A stretch of DNA of 60,000 nucleotides from the NCBI RefSeq assembly GCF_964355755.1, contig NC_092675.1, forward strand, positions 15,887,312 to 15,947,311, given 5' to 3'. How positions within the stretch are numbered: the stretch's first letter is position 1; every line of letters begins with the position of its first letter. The translations under genes were made by a program, and so were the position numbers. Origin of the DNA: Antedon mediterranea (Eukaryota > Echinodermata > Crinoidea > Comatulida > Antedonidae). Below the pieces are notes generated by a model. It was not told the DNA's origin. It ran no database searches and saw only the letters and a program-made list of their open reading frames with translations. Shown piece after piece: positions 15,101 through 22,821 of this stretch.

Positions 15101-18100
15101 ATCCTAATCAGTTAGTTGATTTGAATCAGTTATTTGATGACCATAATAAGTTATTAGTTGATCATAGTCAGTTAGTTATTGTTAAATCAGTTATTGATAA
15201 TCTTACCCATTGTTGTAAGAGCTACAGTAGTGGGATCTAATGTTGTAACTTCTACAGTAGTGGGATCTAATGTTGTAACTTCTACAGTAGTGGGATCTAA
15301 TGTCGCAACTTCTACAGTAAATTAAAATCAAATATAAACAAAGAAAATGCAACAAATTCAGTGAGAGAAAACAAAAAAAGAAAAGTGCAAAGTATATGCA
15401 GAAACTGGAATTACTGACTTTACACTTTGTATTTTAATAGAACTTCCATATGAGAAAAATATCTATTGTGCACTGTATGTTGTTATTAGTATTTCATAAT
15501 AATTATATATTGTAGTAAGATTGTGAGGTGAAAAACAAAACAACCTAAAGAATATAGTGCAAAAGATAAATATTAGGAAAAAACCATCTATGACACAAAA
15601 CAGACAGTAAAGAATATATATTTCATATAAATATTACTAATTATTGTAATAATATATAAATAAAGATAAAAGATAATAAAAACAATTATAACACCAAGAA
15701 CTCTATTATGCTAAAAAAAAAAGCTGCAGCATTGTAATTTTTTCAGTAATTTTCCTTTAGAATTATTATTTGGTTATATTATTTTTCATTATTATTATTC
15801 TTACCCGGTGTTGTTTGTAACTTGGTAGTGGGAGGATTGGTTGTAACACCTATAGTGGATTAAAAAAAAATGAAGTAAAATAATGCAAAAGAAATTAACA
15901 TACAAACATAACAATATTGAAAGGTTTTGTCTATATATAATTATTATGAATCTTTAGATTTGAGACAACCTAGTAATAGGTTAGGTCATGTTAATTCTTT
16001 GTGTGCATCCGTTGAAGTTGGGATGGCTTCATCACCAGATTCTTGACACAATTTTGATAAATGCGTAGGCTCAAAGTTGTCCCAAATGTTTCTACAACTA
16101 AAGTCCAAGAAAAATAAGTTCCAATATTATTTTACTTCCTAAATATTGTACCTAATTTGCATAAGCAGGCAGAAAATATAGCTGACTGCTGCAATATTAC
16201 AGTATCACAGCGTTTTGTTAAATATCTTATAGCAAACCAATCAAATGTTTTTAACTACAGTATTATACATCATTTTATCATATTTCATTTAGAAATGTTT
16301 ATATATTTTATTGATTTTGATTTATTTAATTTTAACAATGACATCAGTTTGACATAATAGAAAAATATTGTCCTGAAAGAAGCATTATGTATGTGTGGTC
16401 AGAATGATGCAATTGTATAGTAGGGTTTGGTCAGTGTTCTTTAAAGCTTAAGTACAGGCATGAATTTTAAACATAATATCTGGTTAATTGTACATACAGT
16501 GTAAATCAAATATTTGTTACTAGAAATCTAGACAAAAAAACATTACGGTAATTTCCCTTAAAATGGTCAAATACAAAATTTGGCAAAATTCTGCTATAAA
16601 AACCAGGAAGACTTTTTGTCAGTAGTTTTTGTTAGTAGGTGAAAAAAAGATGGTGGATATATGGTGGATAATTTTTGCTATAGCATGAAAATAAAACTCT
16701 GAAGTTGAATAAAAATACCAGAAACGTAAAATTCAAGTTACATTACCTAAATTTAGTAATCTGATATGATTTTTTACCTCACTGTTTATTTTTCATAGTT
16801 TTTTAAAAATGCATCTCTATTTACAACATTTGTGTACAAAAGAATAGGGATTTTTCTGTGTCATTTGAACTATCCTCCCATTGATCAAAAAGCTTGTGTA
16901 ACACAAATAAAATCCCAAAAATAGGGGAAACTATAGATCGATAATTATTGGAATGTATGATCAATAGAAATTTTTTTTCTTCTTTAAGATCTGGATTAAA
17001 TTTAAATACATAAATAAAAACATACACATGACACAAATAATATATGGTTATTTAAGTGTGTAAATATGTTTGTATGTATATATATATATATTCATTGATG
17101 ACATGGCATTTAGAGTGGTAAGATTATAGTGGGAAAGAAAGTCATAAAGCAGGAAAGGCGGACTAGTCAGATAAGGAGAATGTTTAGTCATGGAAAAAAG
17201 TATTAAATATGTAACAGTAACAACTCCCTGGTTGCAGTACTTTCATGCAATCTATGTATAATATTCACAGTGTTTTTAGACTTTTCTTTACCTACACCCG
17301 ATTCACACATACAAAAATCATAGAAAATAAACTCTGTAGCAAATTGTTAACTGAGTATCAACGTGTAAAAGTGTTTCTCTGCTGTTAGTAATCTTGACAG
17401 GCCTTGCTCTTTAAAAATTGGTTCCCAATAGGACACAAAGCAGGAAGGTACAGTGCAAATTAATTTGGCCAATTACGATGCGATCGATCATCCCAGAACT
17501 TGTGATCAGTTTAAGTGTGAACTAAGCTTTATACAGTAGCTGTAATACAGTACAGTACTTGCATATCTTTCCGAGTTTTTTACACTGCGTTTACATTACA
17601 AGCATGTGAAAATCTTGGAAAGATTAGCACAGGAGATACAGATAACAATTTGTTACATTCACGCTGTATGTGTGAAAAATGTTATGTTAAATGCTAAAGC
17701 TTTTTGATTGAGTAATTCCTCTTGAAGCACCACAGAAAGGCTATTGGGATGCGTTCCAAAATGTTCACCTGAAAGCTATATAGAGCTCCATGCTTGAACA
17801 GTATTGGGGATTATAAACAGGCTTTATAAACTGTTTGTTGGGTGTTTACACTGGTTGGAATGTCATAATATTCATTAGACATGGGTGGGGATAAATTTGA
17901 CTGCTTATTCCACAATCATCACCCACTCTATAAAAGATGAGGTAAAGCTTTGTATGATGTTAGTACAGTACTACCATATGATATTCTTACCATCTGTTGT
18001 TGTTTCACGCTCTGTTGTTTGGGTTGTCAATGTACTGTTAAAAGTTGAGTCTTGTTTAAAACAGAAATAAAAAAACAAAAACATAAAGAAACTAAAGAGA

Positions 18101-21100
18101 AGGATAAAGAAATACAAAATATGCACAAAGACATTGTAATTGAAGAAATTTTACAAACATATAGAACAAAAAATAATGAAATACATAAATTCACATAAAC
18201 TAAAAGGTGAGCTCGCTTCGCTTCCAGGAAGTGTAGACGATGGTTCTTGGAATGATAATGACTCAGGTAAAAAGGTAGTTCTTATATAGGGCGGAGGTGG
18301 GGAGGCGGAGTACATAAAAGGTGTTTTATAAAATTGTAAATCAAGTTATTTGTTGTACTTATTTATTTTTAATGCACAATAAATCATTTAAACTTACCAA
18401 TTACGAATTATTTAAAAGCTATAAATAACTCTGGGTTTTTAATTAATAGCTTTAATTAATGAGACACAAAAACAAAGTATGATAGCCAATTAATTAAATG
18501 ACACAGTTCATGACACATTTGGTTTATGACAGAATTATGAAAATAAATATACTATGTAAAATCGGTTCTAGGACACCTTCTCCCTAGACAGTCCCCCGGA
18601 CAACCGTCCCCCGGACAACCGTCCCCCGGACAACCGTCCCCGGTTGTCCAGGGGTAGTTGGTGGGGGGTATTTGTCCGGGGGGGTAGTTGTCCTAAGGGG
18701 GTAGTTGTCCTAAGGGGGTAGTGGTCCAGGTGGTGGTTGTCCGGGGGGTTAAATGTCCAGGGGGTGAATGTCCAGGGGGTGAATATCCGGATACGTGTAA
18801 AATCATGTATAGTTTGTTAATATTAAAAAAACTAGTAAACATTAATACCAAAAACAATTGCATTAACAGATGAACTTCTATGGAATAATTAAGAAATATA
18901 AACATAGAAATGGAAAAACATTAAAATTGTATTAATGTGATATTAGATGTCAAACAGGGGATTCAGTATTAATATATTAAATAGTGGAATTAGTATTTAT
19001 ATATACTGTATGTTTAATCTCAAATCATTTAATGTAGCTTATCAATTTTTCAGTTTAAAATGAAATGAACATAAGTATTTCTCTCACTCTATAAAAAGTT
19101 TTTTCCCCATTTTGTCATTAATTTTGCCTCCTTCCCTAAATCTGCTTGGCAAACACATTAAAGTTTGAAAATTAATGTTATATATATATATATATGTAAT
19201 AATAGTATTAAATTACTCCCCTACACAAGTGTGCTTCCAACCTTAGACTTTATGGACAGTAATCAATGTAGTACTTCATGGTGAAAATAAAAATATAAAT
19301 TTGCATAATTGTACAAGTGGAACTGAAAGGTTCTGGAATGTACTTAGATAAACATATAATGATAACATATTGTTTGTCCATTCTAGAGAAAATGATTTTA
19401 TAGATTATATATACAATTTTAGCTTTATAATATCTTTTTGAATTATCAGCTTTAGTAATTGCCTTGTTAAAAATATATAATCGAAATTGAACTGATAAAC
19501 TGCAAATATGATGTTAATGTACCAAATATGTAAAAGGCCTATAATAAAATACAGTACGTGATTAGATATGAATACAAAAATACCAACGGCCACTTTATGT
19601 TGATTCTTTAAACAAAACCCTCAATTATTAATTACAAATTTGTAGCAAGATTGGAAAACTCAGCCAATGGTGCCTTATAGACAAGGAATATTGCCATTTT
19701 TTAAAATAATAATTTATCAAATAACCAGTTAATTACATCAAATTCCATCAAATAATGAAGTGAATCTGGCCAAAAAGTGTGAAAAATTTAAGAATTGCCA
19801 ATTTTCAAATGGCATTGAAGTTAATTCTTAACCAATGCAGGTGCCCCATGGACGACAAGCAATTAATATATGCTTTAATAATAATATTAGGGAATGGAAT
19901 TTCATACGCTGAATATTATATGACAAAAGCATGACATGGAGAGAGTAAATTTTCCCTATTGCCTTACCTTCTACAATTGTAATCAGATCTGCAGTGCCTA
20001 TAAATAAATAATCATTCATTCTATTGTTTAAGAGTTTAAATTTGACGTACATACAAGATACAAGAAAACTTTATTCATCCCAACTTGGAAAATTGTGTTG
20101 CTGTCAATGTCTAATAACAATGCCGTATTTAAAAGAGAAATGATAGGCCTAATACATAAGTGTGATAATAATAATAATAACAATAAAAGTGTATCGTAAT
20201 AAATTCCCCTATCTTTGATACCTTTCATTATAGTCTCGTATGCCCATTGGGAGGAAGGAGAGACGATGGCGTTCAGTGGATCCCCGTGGCGGCCTCAGTC
20301 TACCACTACGTTCAATAAGGCAGTCGGCAATGTCCGAGTTAAGGGGATGACTAACATCATTCTATATCACTCTAAACATATTGCGCAACCGTTGATAGAC
20401 CGAGTCCACCACAGGTAATTCATATCCAACCATCCTCCCTGCCCTCATCACCAACCTGTCTATTCTATCCCTATCACCCTTACCGACATTCCCACCCCAA
20501 CCCAACAGACAATATCCCCAAACTGAACTAATCACTGACATGTATATGTCATTAAAAATACACAAACCAAAAGTGGTGTTGGTAGTCAAAAAGTGTCGTC
20601 TATCTGATAGAGAATAGAGAGGATACTCTTTCATTTTGTAACATGGTTGTTGTTGTTCATACTGATAACATCATTTTTGTGCCAATTAATAAAAGGATTT
20701 GTTGACATGTGTTTTATGGTATTTATTTATTTTGGTATGATATAGATATAGTATAACCTCAAATTAGGTTCAATTAACCTCAACTTCAATTCCGACAGTC
20801 GCAACTGACAGTAAAAAATATAGTTGCAATGTAGCCTTTTTTTGTAAAGAAATACCAAAACCCATTTTTTTTCTTTTGGGATTTTTCAATAGAAACCTGG
20901 TCATACTAAAGATAGATGGAAGCTTCATTCCTTACATTATTAAAGAGTTTTTTGCACACTGCAGATTGTTTCATATGTACTTCACAGCCATTTATTATGA
21001 ATGTCAGTGCTGAATTAATTGTAAATAACAGGTTGTGTAGGATTTTTATATTATTTTTATTCGCATATCACAATTTAGTCAGAAAAAAGGATAGAAAAGC

Positions 21101-22821
21101 TCAAAGAAACAGTCTGTGTCAGAATGTTTAGGTTAGCTTTGGATCAGAACCACCTAGCTAGTGTTAAACCAAACGCATTCTGGAGATAAAACATCAGGAG
21201 GAAATATGTTATTTATTACAATAAATTAAACAAATACTAACCTGCTGTAGTTTGAGCAGCTGAAAGATATAAAACAAATAATTATTAAAGTGTAAGCTTT
21301 TATGTGAAATGACACAAGAATGGAGGACTACAGTATCTTTAATTTACAGTTTTTCATGTAACTATAACTATGTGACATTAAAATGAAATATTAAACAACA
21401 AAAAATATTAATATTTATATATTAATTATTTTTTCGGGTGACAATATTTAAGCAAATAATGAAAAAGAGGCTTTATTATAAAAACAATTCTTTTTATCAT
21501 GGAAAATTGTTAAATTTTGAAGTAAAATCATTGACTTAATAAAAACCAAAATTTAGATTATTTTTTTTTATAATCTGACCCTAAGTTTTCTAAATAATGC
21601 ACCAAAAACAACAGAATCATATCACATACCATTTAATCAATACATAAAATTTGACAAATATAAATATGGGACATGAAATGAATAAGTTAACAATAAATCT
21701 TCTATGAAATATTATTGCTATAATTGTGAGCGTTTGTCTTCAGGCTAGATTTTAATTACATGATGTCACGATAACAGATAATTAACAATGATCGCTGTGA
21801 AGTGTGACCTGTGTATTTTATCTCATATGTCATTTTTGATATGATTAAATGGATATTAAAAAAAAGTACTACAATATGTAAGATGTTTATGAATAATTTA
21901 CTAAGAATAGAAGAAATAGTTGGGAGGATAATATTATGAGGTCAGACAAATACTTCTGTAGAAAAAAACATTTAAAAAAAATCTTAACTTTGTCAAGTCA
22001 TTGATTGGTCCGAGTTCAAGTCTCGGTTGGGGCGACTTTTTCTCATTCTCACAGATTTCCTCATCTTTATCGTTCAAATTAATTAATTAAATTTCAGTAT
22101 ATCACCGGGCGGTTTAGAATTAGTGTTCTTTGGCTACTGTGTTTATATATACTGTATATATATATATTTAACATTAGGCATATTTACAAGGAAACAATAT
22201 ACACAGTATAGTTATGTAGTTATTAATAAATAAATTCCGATGATTACTGTTTTATTTGGAAATGCATTCCTTATCCAAACTGAAACTTAATTTGATATAT
22301 TTTTCTCAAAACAGAAAGCACAGAATAAACAATCTCATATATAAGTGATTCTAGAAACACTTGATTTGATTTATTTCGCCATCAGTACATAAAAAATCAC
22401 AGACATGCAATTAAAAATAGCATATATAAAAAACCATGAGACATAAGACCGAATAAAACAAGAAGGGTGCCAAAGATAACTCATAAAAGTCCTCTACAGA
22501 CTTGTTTCCAATGAGGTCCTTTGAAAGAATTTAACAGGGAAAAAAAAGGAACAGTACAAAACAATAAACACAATATATTACACAAAAACCTAGAACACAA
22601 TAATTAATCTCATCTCATTAAAACCTGTCTATTAAAAATCATTAAACATGTTTCATTCTTGACTTTCAATACAAAATGTCTCGTATTGTTTTAATAACTA
22701 CAGTACATATAACTACTATTGTATACTACTGACTGAAATAACATTTTTTGTACAAACCTGCTGTTCCAATATAAAGTAAAAACATGGCAACGAGGCACTG
22801 GGTCTCCATAGTTCTTCGCAT
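94..22821 (-). CDS. Large multi-exon cell-surface protein: signal peptide, Thr-rich stalk, 5 HYR, EGF, 2 Ig, FN3 (3' end off window)
   Basis: This is the whole gene as I can trace it; the exons are listed separately. The order of modules is signal peptide (residues 1-21), Thr-rich segment (about 27-107), HYR domains 1-5 (108-509), EGF-like module (510-553), Ig domains (554-655 and 656-763), FN3 (764-856) and the start of a second FN3 (857-891). All joins keep one open frame, and every internal intron I can place is phase 1 except the last, which is phase 0. The modules indicate an extracellular adhesion or receptor protein. HYR domains are Ig-like folds known from hyalin and related surface proteins. 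The EGF-Ig-FN3 order recalls Tie-type receptor kinases or receptor phosphatases. The membrane span and any cytoplasmic domain would lie left of position 1, so the class cannot be decided here. No expression data are available. Confidence 0.85.
198..2185 (-). other. Intron between FN3 exons
   Basis: There is no conserved coding sequence. A short direct repeat (accatatttgggca, twice, about 22 bp apart) lies at 1230-1265. Bases 1496-1610 resemble 12835-12960 and 21365-21450 (a gacattaaaat segment followed by a T-rich run) and are probably remnants of one MITE family. The rest is AT-rich with no feature I recognise. Confidence 0.6.
2186..2464 (-). CDS. Exon 15: fibronectin type III domain 1
   Basis: This is a 93-codon exon, phase 1 on both sides (acceptor TACCAG). 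It shows P-D-S-V-D-D-L, I-T-V-S-W-T-R (core Trp), I-K-N-L-Q-P-D-T-E-Y-T-I-R-V (the L-x-P-x-T-x-Y motif) and N-D-I-G-A-S-D. The donor GTGAAT is weak, but the frame and phase fit, and the next exon begins with the expected linker. Confidence 0.9.
2794..3117 (-). CDS. Exon 14: immunoglobulin domain 2
   Basis: This is a 108-codon exon, phase 1 on both sides (acceptor TTTTTAG, donor GTACGT). The motifs are L-G-E-N-L-T-F-Y-C-S-A-S-G, V-E-I-T-W-I-D and R-E-D-S-G-D-Y-L-C-T-A, giving a clear I-set/C2-like Ig domain. Upstream in the intron (about 3250-3535) are two decayed tandem copies of the first part of this exon. The donor has C at position 4, which is unusual. Confidence 0.93.
3118..3540 (-). pseudogene. 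Two decayed tandem copies of the start of the Ig2 exon
   Basis: The first ~60 bases of exon 14 and about 140 bases of the preceding intron occur three times with a period of about 200-212 bases (marker tttctcctaat at 3063, 3262 and about 3475). In the two extra copies the acceptor AG has been lost (TTTTTTAG became TTTTTTAA or TTTTTTGG), and stop codons follow the residues L-S-P-x-N-Q-E-x-I-L-G. They are dead exon fragments, not alternative exons. Confidence 0.75.
3838..4143 (-). CDS. Exon 13: immunoglobulin domain 1
   Basis: This is a 102-codon exon (acceptor TTTGTAG, donor GTTAGT). The Ig features are H-L-R-C-Y-Y (first Cys), G-T-W-V-K-D-G (core Trp) and F-D-D-L-G-R-Y-N-C (D-x-G-x-Y-x-C motif). 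It has at least five N-x-S/T sequons, so it is probably heavily N-glycosylated. The C-terminal part holds an acidic repeat around E-Y-V-D-V-D. The start joins exon 12 through a split ATG codon. Confidence 0.9.
4271..5105. mobile_element. piggyBac-like MITE, 835 bp
   Basis: The ends are perfect 13-bp inverted repeats: CCCTTTCACTGCG at 4271-4283 and CGCAGTGAAAGGG at 5093-5105. Both are flanked by TTAA (4267-4270 and 5106-5109), the target duplication typical of piggyBac, whose ends commonly begin CCCTTT. An internal palindrome, acccggtactaccgggt, lies at about 4288-4304, with a diverged copy at 4328-4350. There is no transposase ORF, so it is non-autonomous. It lies in the intron between the EGF and Ig1 exons. 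Confidence 0.88.
5306..5437 (-). CDS. Exon 12: EGF-like (Tie/MEGF type) module
   Basis: This is a 44-codon exon, phase 1 on both sides (acceptor CTTATAG, donor GTAAGT). It contains C-E-V-G-T-F-G-R-N-C, then C-A-C-V-N-N-T-V-C, G-S-C-P-S-C, and a closing G-F-D-C. Eight cysteines and the G-x-F-G-x-x-C pattern are characteristic of EGF/laminin-EGF-like repeats in Tie receptors and MEGF proteins. Only one such module is present, whereas vertebrate Tie has three. Confidence 0.85.
5866..5925 (+). repeat. SINE 3'-tail remnant
   Basis: The motif aagggcgctatatacatgtgg matches the end of the tRNA-derived SINE at 14274-14590 (aagggcgctatataaatgtgg). Only the tail is recognisable, just left of a MITE. 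Confidence 0.45.
5940..6481. mobile_element. MITE, copy A (542 bp)
   Basis: The ends are inverted repeats: AAAGATGTATTGTCCCTT on the left and AAGGGACAATACATCTTT on the right. A second copy with the same ends and similar interior lies at 45154-45664. There is no ORF of note. The target duplication is not clear, so I do not assign a superfamily. Confidence 0.8.
6482..8116. other. AT-rich intron, HYR5 to EGF
   Basis: Apart from the possible 9-bp microexon at 7452, I see nothing but AT-rich intron sequence and short homopolymers. Confidence 0.5.
7452..7460 (-). CDS. Possible 9-bp microexon between HYR5 and EGF
   Basis: Nine bases (E-P-T in frame, phase 1 on both sides) lie between a CATTCAAG acceptor after a pyrimidine-rich tract and a GTAAAG donor. 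It would fit the frame and match the Thr/Pro linker style of the stalk exons. A very similar sequence without the inserted exon-like bases lies near 7911-7932. This is speculative, and the gene model works without it. Confidence 0.25.
8117..8359 (-). CDS. Exon 11: HYR domain 5
   Basis: This is an 81-codon exon, phase 1 on both sides (acceptor TTTATAG, donor GTAAAT). It shows K-P-I-L-D-C, L-P-T-A-T-D-N-V-G-V, P-P-S-G-S-E-F-N-E-G-D, K-C-T-A-T-D-E-A-G-N-N and C-T-F-T-L-T-V. It is a canonical HYR domain and the last before the EGF module. Confidence 0.92.
8966..9556. mobile_element. Non-autonomous repeat with cctccgcc ends
   Basis: It begins acctccgccaaggaggttat with a GT/CTGT-rich stretch and ends ggcggaggtttgtactctcg. 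The outer ends are roughly complementary (cctccgcc and ggcggagg). This layout is familiar from dispersed repeats in many marine animals. Inside are two diverged ~150-bp repeats (ccacagtttttatccgattctc at 9051 and 9187). A tRNA-like block lies at 9333-9405. No coding capacity. Confidence 0.6.
9333..9405 (-). tRNA. tRNA-like sequence inside a repeat (not functional)
   Basis: On the minus strand there is an A-box-like TTGGTGTAATGGTTATG and a B box TGGTTCAAGTCCCGC, about 50 bases apart. The acceptor stem does not pair well, and it lies inside a dispersed repeat. It is best read as a tRNA-derived module. Confidence 0.5.
9571..9611. repeat. Perfect palindrome around TTAA
   Basis: A 30-bp perfect palindrome runs from about 9576 to 9605 with arms ccagggagttgttaa and its complement, centred on the ttaa. 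The motif AACTCCCTGG also occurs at 17222 and 28401, and CCAGGGAG at 35515, so it may be the end of a mobile element, here in two copies end to end. Confidence 0.7.
9755..9988 (-). CDS. Exon 10: HYR domain 4
   Basis: This is a 78-codon exon, phase 1 on both sides (acceptor TTTCAG, donor GTATAT). The motifs are N-P-V-L-N-C-P-G, V-N-A-T-D-N-V-D-G-T, C-S-F-P-E-N-F-P-L-G-P-T-I-V-N-C-T-A-E-D and C-N-F-T-V-T-V. It has several N-glycosylation sequons. The donor (GTATAT) is weaker than in neighbouring exons. Confidence 0.9.
11109..11348 (-). CDS. Exon 9: HYR domain 3 (divergent)
   Basis: This is an 80-codon exon, phase 1 on both sides (acceptor CTTACAG, donor GTTAGA). It begins M-I-I-C-P and ends C-S-F-Q-F-Q-V, as in HYR. 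The central motifs are altered: D-N-S-G replaces D-N-V-D-G, and there is no P-x-S-G loop. It keeps C-V-A-T-D-H-A-N-N. It is the most diverged of the five HYR repeats and may have a different role or relaxed constraint. It remains intact. Confidence 0.88.
11878..12123 (-). CDS. Exon 8: HYR domain 2
   Basis: This is an 82-codon exon, phase 1 on both sides (acceptor CTGTAG, donor GTTAGT). The motifs are I-I-C-P near the start, D-P-T-V-K-D-N-V-D, V-T-C-D-P-A-S-G, V-G-Q-T-T-I-T-C-N-A-T-D-S-A-G-N-T and C-S-F-D-I-I-V. It is a complete, conserved HYR repeat with all four cysteines. Confidence 0.93.
12412..12654 (-). CDS. Exon 7: HYR domain 1
   Basis: This is an 81-codon exon, phase 1 on both sides (acceptor TTTCAG, donor GTAAGT). 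It shows the HYR hallmarks in order: a starting F-T-C-P-P motif, Y-T-T-P-T-A-T-D-N-V-D-G, V-T-C-x-P-x-S-G, F-A-V-G-T-T-V-V-N-C-T-A-x-D-x-A-G-N and a closing C-T-F-x-V-T-I. HYR is an Ig-like extracellular fold of about 80 residues; one exon per domain with phase 1 borders is the arrangement expected for a shuffled module. Confidence 0.93.
12987..14073. repeat. 39-bp minisatellite, 28 copies
   Basis: The core catgcaggtagatcggacat recurs at 39-bp spacing from 12991 to 14044, with no length change in 28 copies. The main variation is A/G in att(A/G)gtatattg. A rarer aagcacat (for aagtacat) occurs near both ends of the array. It lies in the intron between the Thr-repeat exon and HYR1. Because 39 is a multiple of 3, long ORFs appear on both strands; these are artefacts. 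Confidence 0.95.
14274..14591 (+). mobile_element. tRNA-derived SINE
   Basis: The 5' end is tRNA-like, with an A box (tggcgcagtgtgttgg) at about 14280 and a B box (ggttcgaatcc) at 14323-14333. A body follows (cctctctccacccaggtgta), and the tail is gcgctatataaatgtgg with an (att)n run. This is a complete SINE in the intron before HYR1. Confidence 0.8.
15055..15200. repeat. Degenerate short repeats (gttagttgatcata)
   Basis: Imperfect tandem copies of a 15-20-bp unit based on atcagttagttgatcata lie directly downstream of the Thr-repeat exon, within its intron. Confidence 0.6.
15207..15311 (-). CDS. Exon 6: three 10-residue Thr repeats
   Basis: This 105-base exon encodes three tandem copies of the decapeptide LDPTTVEVTT (the last diverges to VALTT). 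At DNA level it is a 30-bp repeat, nearly perfect, lying at about 15220-15310. Acceptor CTGTAG, donor GTAAGA, phase 1 on both sides. It is probably an extended O-glycosylated spacer before the HYR domains. The near-identity of the units suggests recent expansion or length variation in the population. Confidence 0.75.
15805..15849 (-). CDS. Exon 5: Thr/Pro-rich stalk exon
   Basis: This 45-base exon lies between an ACTATAG acceptor and a GTAAGA donor, with phase 1 on both sides. It reads V-T-T-N-P-P-T-T-K-L-Q-T-T-P, which is typical of a mucin-like linker. It lies between two other Thr-rich exons in the same orientation. Confidence 0.7.
15850..17990. other. Intron between stalk exons 4 and 5
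   Basis: I find no coding sequence. A (ta)n microsatellite lies at about 17078-17091. AACTCCCTGG at 17222 matches the motif in the 9.58-kb palindrome. Confidence 0.5.
17991..18050 (-). CDS. Exon 4: Thr-rich stalk exon
   Basis: This 60-base exon, phase 1 on both sides, encodes a Ser/Thr-rich stretch (STFNSTLTTQTTERETTTD) with one N-x-S/T site. The donor is GTAAGA. I chose the acceptor after AAACAAG because it is preceded by a T-rich tract and keeps the frame. A later AG (CAACAG) would also keep the frame and give a 21-base exon. The composition suggests an O-glycosylated, mucin-like stalk. Confidence 0.6.
18586..18790. repeat. G/C-rich inverted array (cruciform-prone)
   Basis: The left arm has four copies of a 15-bp unit (gtcccccggacaacc) at 18589-18647. 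The right arm has ~19-bp units such as ggggtagttgtcc in the complementary sense, running to about 18785 with ggggtgaatgtcc variants. The arms pair as ggacaacc/ggttgtcc. It is an island of GC in AT-rich DNA, in the intron between exons 3 and 4. Confidence 0.8.
19968..19997 (-). CDS. Exon 3: 30-bp exon, stalk
   Basis: This exon lies between a TTTATAG acceptor and a GTAAGG donor and has phase 1 on both sides. It reads G-T-A-D-L-I-T-I-V-E. It continues the pattern of very short in-frame exons before the HYR domains. Confidence 0.65.
20050..20640 (-). mobile_element. LINE 3' fragment (Rex/CR1-like), 5'-truncated
   Basis: On the minus strand the C-terminal part of a reverse transcriptase reads S-V-W-G-Y-C-L-L-G-W-G-G-N-V, D-R-I-D-R-L-V-M-R-A-G, then H-P-L-N-S-D-I-A-D-C and S-G-R-L-R-P-P-R-G-S-T-E-R-H-R-L-S-F. 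It ends with a tail that includes gatgaataaagttttcttg. The frame is broken after about residue 90. It sits in the intron between exons 2 and 3. Confidence 0.75.
21242..21259 (-). CDS. Exon 2: 18-bp microexon, stalk
   Basis: This exon has 18 bases between a TTTCAG acceptor and a GTTAGT donor. It reads on in frame from exon 1 as A-A-Q-T-T-A and again leaves phase 1. Its small size would make it invisible to ORF searches. It lengthens a Thr/Ala-rich region just after the signal peptide. Confidence 0.65.
22004..22145 (+). repeat. Truncated tRNA-Glu-like repeat unit
   Basis: Only the T arm and 3' acceptor strand (gttcaagtctcggttggggc) remain, followed by the same body as at 46.8 and 47.2 kb (gactttttctcattctcaca ... 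caccgggcggtttagaatta). It is a single truncated copy, at the end of an AT-rich intron. Confidence 0.75.
22370..22540. repeat. Possible LINE 3'-end remnant
   Basis: A segment beginning ttgatttgatttatttcgcc resembles the short-repeat 3' ends of CR1/L2-type LINEs. Coding sequence is absent. A similar remnant with aaatcaaatcaatctctatt lies at 23185-23300. Confidence 0.3.
22758..22821 (-). CDS. Exon 1 (coding): start codon and signal peptide
   Basis: The ATG is at 22821. The peptide reads MRRTMETQCLVAMFLLYIG and ends in TA: basic residues followed by a short hydrophobic stretch, as in a secretory signal peptide. The exon ends in GCAG before a gt donor (gtttgt) and leaves phase 1. Just upstream, two possible acceptors (TTTACAG and AACTTCAG, about 22830-22850) suggest a preceding non-coding exon. 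A second in-frame Met at residue 5 could also serve as the start. Confidence 0.8.

Noticed and set aside
17991-18034. Alternative exon 4 starting after TTTTAACAG
   Set aside because: It would be 44 bases, break the phase and run into TGA at once.
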